Positions 8,901 to 12,772 of a stretch of DNA of 12,772 bases are shown in pieces. The notes under the pieces were generated by a model. That model saw only the letters and a program-made list of their open reading frames with translations, had not been told where the DNA came from and did not search any database. Position 1 is the stretch's first letter. Each line of letters begins with the position of its first letter. Position numbers and translations under genes: made by a program. This stretch comes from an uncultured Bacteroidales bacterium. GTDB taxonomy: Bacteria; Bacteroidota; Bacteroidia; Bacteroidales; Paludibacteraceae. The stretch spans positions 1-12,772 of the forward strand of contig CAMJFV010000030.1 in the NCBI GenBank assembly GCA_946405045.1. Direction: 5' to 3'.

Positions 8901-10578
8901 ATTTGATCTGTAGATCGAAATCTTTTTCTTGGATGTTGTATCCGCCTATGTTGTAGACGTTTTTCATCATCAAATCCCAAATCTCATCGTTGTTAGGGTC
9001 AACTTCAACGGTTTTGATCAACTTGGCATACAGAGCAGGTGCGTCATTTGGAGATCCTGATTCTGTTTCGTTTTCCATTGTTGATGATAGATTCGACGAC
9101 AATTCTCCGACACGGTATGTCTTGCCTCCCATTCGGTATTCGTAGGCAACTGCCAATACCTCACCGTTGTTCAATGCAGTACGCAACGAAATGTATCCTA
9201 GGTTTTCGTTTAACGTATACTCGCTAGGATTTAGTTTTCTTGCTGTCTTGATCTCTGCGTAATCTTCGTCTTTCTTGAGAAGACTTAGCTCTGGCACGTC
9301 TTCTATCATGTTAGCGGTACGTAGAGGATGTTTCTTATCCTTGATCTCTGCGTACACTTCCCAGTTGTCGTTCTTCGGATTTTCTGATCCTTTAGGCTCA
9401 CCTAATTTTTTGAACGCTATGACATTACGTGTGCTTTGTGTGTTGTTTTGGTTTTGAGTAGAGTAGTTTGAGTTTGTTACCCATACATCAATATTTGTGA
9501 TGACTATGCCGTTTTGAATTACTGGCACTTGCTTCATCCATTCGTCATAGTGGTCTCGGAAGTATTTCGAGAGGAAATAGTGCCTGTTTTCGTCGTAATC
9601 TGTGATGTCTACTTCAAATTCTGTTGTTGATGCTCCATTTTTTGAAGTGACCGTTTCTGATTCAGTCTCTTGCTTTGACACTACAGCTGACACCTTCAAT
9701 TTTCCATATTGCAACTCTGTCATGATTCCGAATAGTGAGTTGCTTCCTGGAATAAGTGTAGAAGAAAGAGGAAGACTGACATTACCCACGTCTATCTTGC
9801 GGATGATGTCATCTTCTTTACCTTGATATGATAGTTTGATATTCTCTTTGTCGGTATCAAATGAAGATTCCGTATTGTAGTTTAATTTTACGTTGATGCG
9901 GTCGCCGACGGTTCCGCTTGCGTTGATTTGAACCTTTGTGTCAAACTCAATGTTAGGAATCTTACGGTTTTTTTCTGCAATACTTGGATTGTCTCGTTTT
10001 GTCATACTAAATCCGAAATCCAATTCTACAGTTCCCTGAAACTTCAATTTTACACCTCCAGGTCCAAAAATTTTGTCTCCTGCTACACCAAGTCCGATTT
10101 CAACTCCATCAAGTCCGAATTTGTTGCCTCCGTCTCCTCCTAAACGGTTCTTTTCTGCCCAATAGGAGTTCATCGACTGCTTCAACTGGTAGTCGGAATA
10201 TTCACTTGTCGTCATTGCGAATGGAGAGGCGACGTCGATGTCTCCGATTCGACGGTGGAAAATATATAGTCCAGTTGTAGGATCATATTCTACATCTGTT
10301 TGATAGTCAGTGCCTTGCTTTATGTCGATAGGGTTGCTTTGTTTGATCTCTTCTTGTGAGGTCAAACCTGATTTTGCGATTGGATAGCGAAGCTTTGTAG
10401 TGTCTGCTTGTCTCTCTTTATTATTGTCATTATTATCCTCTGCTGGATTTTCGTCTGAATTGAGAATCAAGTCCTGCGCGAAGGATGTTAATCCAGCGAA
10501 CATTGCTATGAGAGTGAAAATTGCTATTTTCACCCTTTTGCTGAATTTTATATTTCTCTGCTTCAATATTGAATGCAT
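2965..10578 (-). CDS. sprA: T9SS outer-membrane translocon protein SprA/Sov
   Basis: SprA (Sov in Porphyromonas) is the very large outer-membrane beta-barrel that forms the export channel of the T9SS and is also required for gliding in gliding members of the phylum. This copy has 2537 residues, in the usual range of about 2400-2500 or slightly longer. Residues 1-34 form a signal peptide (basic start, hydrophobic core, cleavage after SFA before QD). Family landmarks include TTSEYSDYQLKQSMNSYW from residue 123 and the AYIDDFEGTES segment at about 838-848. Most of the rest alternates short amphipathic strands ending in aromatic residues with loops rich in D, N and K, as expected of a huge barrel. 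A lysine-rich, low-complexity stretch lies at about 1960-2010. AGGAA sits seven bases before the ATG, and the gene starts 21 bp after the ruvA stop, so both are probably on one transcript. The frame is intact, with no sign of truncation. Confidence 0.96.
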   Translation of the reverse strand: MHSILKQRNIKFSKRVKIAIFTLIAMFAGLTSFAQDLILNSDENPAEDNNDNNKERQADTTKLRYPIAKSGLTSQEEIKQSNPIDIKQGTDYQTDVEYDPTTGLYIFHRRIGDIDVASPFAMTTSEYSDYQLKQSMNSYWAEKNRLGGDGGNKFGLDGVEIGLGVAGDKIFGPGGVKLKFQGTVELDFGFSMTKRDNPSIAEKNRKIPNIEFDTKVQINASGTVGDRINVKLNYNTESSFDTDKENIKLSYQGKEDDIIRKIDVGNVSLPLSSTLIPGSNSLFGIMTELQYGKLKVSAVVSKQETESETVTSKNGASTTEFEVDITDYDENRHYFLSKYFRDHYDEWMKQVPVIQNGIVITNIDVWVTNSNYSTQNQNNTQSTRNVIAFKKLGEPKGSENPKNDNWEVYAEIKDKKHPLRTANMIEDVPELSLLKKDEDYAEIKTARKLNPSEYTLNENLGYISLRTALNNGEVLAVAYEYRMGGKTYRVGELSSNLSSTMENETESGSPNDAPALYAKLIKTVEVDPNNDEIWDLMMKNVYNIGGYNIQEKDFDLQIKCLSSGGLYLDYAKEGQVKNQKWIKVIGADRLNSKQRKMSDGKYDFLEGYTVLASQGRIILPCVEPFGEALKGTGCEDLMFDKLYTNIKTDAYEYAENAKFKITGEYKSSSGNEIRIKPYAKKGSVKVTAGGRTLEEGTGYTVDYAAGIVRILDEAVLASNSQVNVTSESENMFSTQKTSLIGVNTEYKFSDQLSVGATIMHLSEKPMTEKVNNGSEPKSNTMWGVNAAYSTQSNWLTKMTDALPLVEAKAPSNFTLSGEFAQLIPGHAKAIEQDGESVAYIDDFEGTESSINIMSANSWTLASVPVRSRTDNLETDFIRHNDRFWRSQDKDSLKFKNIEFGLNRAHFAWYHIDNILQRNGSSKPKDISIDDMSNNFTRQVVEQEIYPKKQAISGEPSTITTLNVAYYPKERGMYNLDVDGMNQNGELENPEDRWGGMMRKLETTNFSKSNIEYLELWLLDPYSEEGINKNASGKLVFNLGEISEDILHDNEIEAEERFIPETDPTKKNETIWGRKPLGRATGKFDNDYIKYQDLGLNGKSSEEEREFDTYKRYLEGLSAKNVANYDVFAADPAGDDFIHYRKKNVSEGNKILERYHYYNGMEGNSIVDGSGENSTAGSWVPNTEDINGDKTLNTREKYYEYVINITPEIFSEDTSKWKDNYIINRTETNSGNLPNNKTKHVTWYRLKIPLQDADVNGSDATNKKGPSFTSIRYIRMYMTGFKDTTYLRFGGMNLTRTEWRTISSRGDKALFEGSDNKYSNNIKTNTEALQISSVCYEKDRQKKPVRYDTPPGIDRSLDPTTSADRLENEQSMRMVVTQLKPKETAGAYKRTTLDVRQYERLKMFVHFEDEYNDPYQSSNGVQFYMRIGSDYTDNYYEYKINNVIYTQAGEMSREGIWPMEINFAFDDFVNLKMERNKADKAGRAFDPTMRYTKAYGNNELTVKGHPSLGDIRTIMVGVINESGETKNMEIWLDELRMSGFNEDGGWAALGKIGFTLSDFASFDATGRIETTGFGGIESNVMDRNMEDIYSLDMSATVQLGKLFPEKAHVNMPLTVTHSREKEKPKYDPTNTDVLLKDALDNATDAYRDSLEKISVVSSEQTSFALTNVRVGITSKTPMPYDPANFSFSVAFTKRNEHDIDVQYDMTRTYRGDFNYSYSLSPKALMPFKNSKFFKTKKWKLFTDFGFYPMPNSYTFSLNMDRAYNEVLARELASDPTEITKKDLITDMTWDKNFNMTRRADIKWNFTKNIKLSFATAMNSEIEESLAFNSEYLDLPRMREYKYNREYIYDLREDSITQWAKDLREATLKSFLAAGEPYNYSQQINISYAIPINKIAAFDWITANASYTGNYDWQRGVTLNTNTYTSNNDIADSKRSWNGDVRFNMETLYNKSNYLKDVNKKFSKNALSKKANEKLAARKDTTKKDDQVVDAPKAKEAKTYERKNLRLKKGNKTRISHRLAANRIIVEAVDKDGKPYDLKYEVIDQNAINIIAKEDVANITITVKEKTRKNEKVGDILDGFVRGLMMVRNVSGNIRITEGTTLNGYNKGSGFLGQAGSGEPGAKFTFGFYKAADAIEEALNKGQLGLEDVVNPIVLTHDQTLQVKTVLEPYTGIKFDLNAAASWNKGDEIYYFDNYNKGVEDLFNGTHSHTDIAIRRSSFKRGATVTSETFSDFIDNIYKMRAHIEKINPNRGDAEVPLNSADVLVPAFLSAYKGENIDRNKDEKIIRRVGKMLPNWKFTLDLLNKAPILKEGFKAFNITHGYKCTYNVNSFSKHQGWDPLYDDINGFGIIQEEDEATPFLVRSTKVDNVNLTEAFNPLIGINTTLKNSVRVKFEFNRNRTAGLDIPALQIVESYSKGFKIGGGYRIDNFGVVIGFVDKKKKTKVNNDLNLNLDIDFKNTEAFIRKFETIANTIEERSSGLQTVKAEFTAEYVVSQAMKVSFFFDRSVSKPRVSTSYPISTSKFGFKLHLLLTESTSRDD

Positions 10579-10585
10579 TATTTGG

Positions 10586-10590
10586 TTCCT
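10586..10590 (-). promoter_or_regulatory. Ribosome binding site of sprA
   Basis: AGGAA on the minus strand lies in the 21-bp ruvA-sprA gap, seven bases before the sprA ATG. It supports the chosen start and translation from a shared mRNA. Confidence 0.6.
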
Positions 10591-10599
10591 AAAATTAAA

Positions 10600-11199
10600 C
10601 TAGACTCTTTTAAGTTGGGCCAATGCCTCTTTGATCAACTGTACAACAGTTGCATTAGGTGTTGTCTTAAGGATGGCTGAGACAACCTTTTCTGCTGCCG
10701 GCTGTGCACAATCCATCATGACCAATGCTGCGACGGCCTCCTGCTTAGCTTGGATTGCTGCGCTGCCTGCTGGAGACGAAGAATTACCGTCGTCTGCATA
10801 ACCTTTGATTTTATCTTTTAGCTCAATGATTATTTTCTGAGCTGTCTTTAATCCGATGCCTTTCACGCCCTTAATCGCAACCACGTCGTCAGACATGATC
10901 ACATTTGCTAATTCCGCTGATGTGTATGACGATAGAATTAAGCGTGCTGTGTTTACTCCGACTCCGCTTACTGAAGTAAGAAGATTGAACACCTCGCGCT
11001 CTCGTTTATCTGCAAATCCATAAAAAAGGTGAGCGTCCTCTCTTACGATATGCTGTACATAAATTTTTGCTTCACTTTTTCCTTCAAGTGCTGCATACGT
11101 AGTGAGACTTATATTTATGTTATATCCCACCTGCCCGGCTTCTATCACCAAATAGGTAGGGTTTAACTCTATAATCTTACCTGATATATATTCGTACAT
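10600..11199 (-). CDS. ruvA: Holliday junction branch migration protein RuvA
   Basis: RuvA binds four-way DNA junctions as a tetramer and loads the RuvB motor, which drives branch migration before RuvC cuts, in recombinational repair in the cytoplasm. The protein has 199 residues, the normal family size. Residues 1-62 are the OB-fold domain (start MYEYISGKI, with VREDAHLFYGF at 52-62). Two helix-hairpin-helix motifs follow, SGVGVNTA at 78-85 and GVKGIGLKTA at 111-120. After a flexible linker (about 132-150), residues 152-199 form the C-terminal RuvB-binding domain. The stop is 21 bp before the sprA start with no terminator between them, so the two probably share an mRNA. This adjacency is, from memory, seen in other Bacteroidota. 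There is no ruvB or ruvC nearby. Confidence 0.97.
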   Translation of the reverse strand: MYEYISGKIIELNPTYLVIEAGQVGYNINISLTTYAALEGKSEAKIYVQHIVREDAHLFYGFADKREREVFNLLTSVSGVGVNTARLILSSYTSAELANVIMSDDVVAIKGVKGIGLKTAQKIIIELKDKIKGYADDGNSSSPAGSAAIQAKQEAVAALVMMDCAQPAAEKVVSAILKTTPNATVVQLIKEALAQLKRV

Positions 11200-11222
11200 A
11201 AAGCCTATTATATCATAATTTA

Positions 11223-11244
11223 GGCAAAAATAATAAAATTTGCC
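11223..11244. repeat. Short inverted repeat overlapping the ruvA promoter box
   Basis: GGCAAA (11223-11228) and TTTGCC (11239-11244) are separated by ten AT-only bases and overlap the candidate -7 box. The spacing is about one helical turn between half-site starts plus six, which is compatible with a dimeric binding site. The sequence is short and AT-rich, so chance remains possible. Confidence 0.35.
11225..11232 (-). promoter_or_regulatory. Candidate -7 promoter box for ruvA-sprA
   Basis: The minus strand reads TATTTTTG, matching TAnnTTTG, 25 bases before the ruvA ATG. A transcription start near 11218 would follow. No clear -33 TTTG box is seen at the usual distance, and the region is AT-rich, so the call is tentative. 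Confidence 0.4.
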
Positions 11245-11430
11245 GATTCTATCTATGCCTTTTTTAAATTTAGCATTATTTATGATTTGGTTTCTTATTT
11301 CTTTAACGTCAGAAAATTTTTTGTTCCACTTGATATGTTAGAAACAAATCTCGTTTATATAACGGATACTTTTGACTTTTATTGTGTTTGTTTTGAAAAA
11401 AATATAGTTCAGGATTTTATAGGTAGGTAG

Positions 11431-11462
11431 ATAAAAAAGGAGACGCAATTACTCGCGTCTCC
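11431..11462 (-). terminator. Intrinsic terminator of ddh
   Basis: An 8-bp GC-rich stem (11439-11446 with 11455-11462) with an eight-base loop is followed on the minus strand by six T. It lies about 28 bases after the ddh stop and separates ddh from ruvA-sprA. Confidence 0.9.
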
Positions 11463-11490
11463 CTATATAAATGCAGTTTTGTCTGATTTA

Positions 11491-12387
11491 TTATACTAGG
11501 CTCTTGATCAAAGCCTCTCTGTCGCCAGCAAGAAGATCCATTGGAGCGATCTCAGGAAGTGTGTAGCAACCTGGGTTCTGCTTCTTCACTGCTCTACAGC
11601 AAGATACAAGTACCTGAGCTGTCAATGCAGGGTTGTTGATCTTCATTGTGAAAGAGAATAGCTGGTTCTGAGTCTTTCCGCTCACACCCTTACGCTCAAG
11701 AAGAACACCATGACCCATGTCGCGAACGTCATCAACGCTTGCTACAGGGATGACGTGAGTCTCGTCGTGTGCGAAATAGTCGTCAGCCTTGATCTCTTTA
11801 GTAACCTCTTCTAGAGTAGCTCCATCCTCAAGCTCAACATAAACCATACGGCGGTGTACGCTTGTTCCCAAAGGAATAGTCATTGATAGAGCGTTCTTCA
11901 CACCTTTCTTTGAGCGAGCCACTACAGAGTGTCCCATACTCATTCCAGGTCCGAAGTTAGTATATGTGATGCCCTTAGGAGCCATAGCCATAAGAAGTGT
12001 ACGGATCACTGAATCTGTACCTGGATCCCAACCTGCGGAGATGATTGCTGCGGTGCCGTTCTTCTTTGCGATAGCGTCAAGTTGCAGACGTAGATCCCAA
12101 ATTCCACCGTGGATATCGTAGCTGTCTACTGTGCAGATTCCCTTTGCCAACATAGCTGAGGCAGTTGCAGGGACGTCACGAGTAGGAGTTGCAAGAATAG
12201 CAACGTCAACTTTACCAAGCTCGTCAATGTTAGACACTACTTTCAAATCCTTAATTTCGTCAGGAACGACGCTGGCATTTCTTCTTACTACACCAGCAAT
12301 CTCCATATCATCAGCTACTCTAAGAGCTTCGATTGCGTATTTTCCGATATTGCCGTAACCAACTACAGCGACTCTTAATTTACTCAT
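11491..12387 (-). CDS. ddh: meso-Diaminopimelate dehydrogenase
   Basis: Ddh makes meso-diaminopimelate in one step from L-tetrahydrodipicolinate, ammonium and NADPH (EC 1.4.1.16), bypassing the multi-step succinylase, acetylase or aminotransferase routes. The product feeds peptidoglycan cross-links and lysine. The protein has 298 residues, typical of the shorter family type. The Rossmann nucleotide-binding motif GYGNIG is at 10-15, with basic residues R35 and R36 placed to favour NADPH. Substrate-domain motifs follow: SAGWDPG at 117-123 and FGPGMSMGHS at 145-154. The start is the first ATG of the frame and gives an immediate Rossmann fold. There is no clear Shine-Dalgarno; the leader is AT-rich, which is common in this phylum. 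The gene is flanked by terminators on both sides, so it is probably transcribed alone. Confidence 0.95.
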   Translation of the reverse strand: MSKLRVAVVGYGNIGKYAIEALRVADDMEIAGVVRRNASVVPDEIKDLKVVSNIDELGKVDVAILATPTRDVPATASAMLAKGICTVDSYDIHGGIWDLRLQLDAIAKKNGTAAIISAGWDPGTDSVIRTLLMAMAPKGITYTNFGPGMSMGHSVVARSKKGVKNALSMTIPLGTSVHRRMVYVELEDGATLEEVTKEIKADDYFAHDETHVIPVASVDDVRDMGHGVLLERKGVSGKTQNQLFSFTMKINNPALTAQVLVSCCRAVKKQNPGCYTLPEIAPMDLLAGDREALIKSLV

Positions 12388-12477
12388 GTCTGAATATTGA
12401 TATATTTGAATTGTTGTTATGTGATTAAGTCCAAAATAGGAAATCCTGCCGTCTGAAAAGAATCTTTACGGAAGGAT

Positions 12478-12527
12478 AAAAAAAAGAAAGGACAGACATT
12501 CAAATTGCTTCGATAGTCTATCCTTTC
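12478..12527 (-). terminator. Intrinsic terminator of gdhA
   Basis: A 12-bp stem with one G-U pair (12486-12497 with 12516-12527) and an 18-base loop is followed on the minus strand by eight T. It lies about 25 bases after the gdhA stop. Confidence 0.88.
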
Positions 12528-12552
12528 CCATTATGCATATTTCAATATTGGA

Positions 12553-12772
12553 TTAGCAAAGACCCTGAGCCAACATAGCGTCAGCAACCTTAACGAATCC
12601 AGCGATGTTAGCACCCTTAACGTAGTTAACTGTACCGTCAGCTTCCTTACCGTACTTAACACAGTTGTCGTGGATGTTCTTCATGATGCTCTTAAGCTTG
12701 TTGTCAACCTCCTCAGCAGTCCAAGAGATACGACCTGAGTTCTGACACATCTCAAGACCTGAAGTTGCAACA
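12553..12772 (-). CDS. gdhA: NADP-type glutamate dehydrogenase, C-terminal end only
   Basis: This is the last 73 codons or so of a gene that runs off the right edge of the window. The frame stays open to the edge, reading VATSGLEMCQNSGRISW before the internal methionine at 12750, so that methionine is not the true start. The end, with VKGANIAGFVKVADAMLAQG, is characteristic of hexameric GdhA, which converts 2-oxoglutarate, ammonium and NADPH to glutamate. The NADP preference is inferred from the family, since the cofactor-binding part is outside the window. It ends before its own terminator and is the upstream neighbour of ddh on the same strand. Confidence 0.93.
   Translation of the reverse strand, partial: VATSGLEMCQNSGRISWTAEEVDNKLKSIMKNIHDNCVKYGKEADGTVNYVKGANIAGFVKVADAMLAQGLC

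Noticed and set aside
11367..11374. A + strand TACTTTTG promoter box in the ruvA-ddh spacer
   Set aside because: There is no + strand gene downstream and no -33 box at the right distance; an AT-rich spacer gives such matches by chance.
12431..12440. A minus-strand CCTATTTTGG as the ddh promoter box
   Set aside because: It is one base short of the TAnnTTTG spacing and has no -33 partner; its place about 44 bases before the ATG is plausible, but the match is too weak to annotate.

Overview
The window looks like chromosomal DNA from a member of the Bacteroidota, most likely order Bacteroidales. It carries a full-length SprA/Sov-type protein (the outer-membrane translocon of the type IX secretion system, T9SS), a neighbouring secreted protein with a T9SS C-terminal sorting domain, Bacteroidota-style TAnnTTTG promoter boxes, and a short-type meso-diaminopimelate dehydrogenase. 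I cannot assign genus or species by eye.

Layout, left to right: (1) positions 1-220, a tandem pair of identical tRNA-Glu(CUC) genes on the + strand (the first cut by the window edge), closed by an intrinsic terminator. (2) 221-448, a spacer with no gene I can support. (3) 449-555, a perfectly duplicated terminator hairpin for the minus-strand gene that follows. (4) 580-2745, a secreted beta-rich protein with a T9SS sorting domain. It has its own promoter, which sits inside a long imperfect palindrome. (5) 2905-2943, the terminator of the sprA transcript. (6) 2965-10578, sprA, which fills about 60% of the window. (7) 10600-11199, ruvA, 21 bp upstream of sprA and probably co-transcribed with it. 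(8) 11431-12387, meso-diaminopimelate dehydrogenase (ddh) with its terminator. (9) 12478-12772, the terminator and 3' end of an NADP-type glutamate dehydrogenase gene (gdhA) running off the right edge. All protein genes are on the minus strand and converge on the + strand tRNA pair.

How the genes relate: SprA forms the outer-membrane pore through which T9SS cargo leaves. The 580-2745 product has a Sec signal peptide and a sorting domain, so it is probably a client of the SprA pathway, although a strong terminator shows it is a separate transcription unit. RuvA is a DNA repair protein; its pairing with sprA is positional rather than functional. Ddh and GdhA are both NADPH-dependent reductive aminases that fix ammonium, one into peptidoglycan and lysine precursor and the other into glutamate. 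Each has its own terminator, so they are neighbours rather than one operon.

I found no mobile element, CRISPR array, phage gene or clearly new system. The points most worth a second look are the duplicated terminator, the promoter palindrome, and the uncharacterised T9SS cargo beside sprA.
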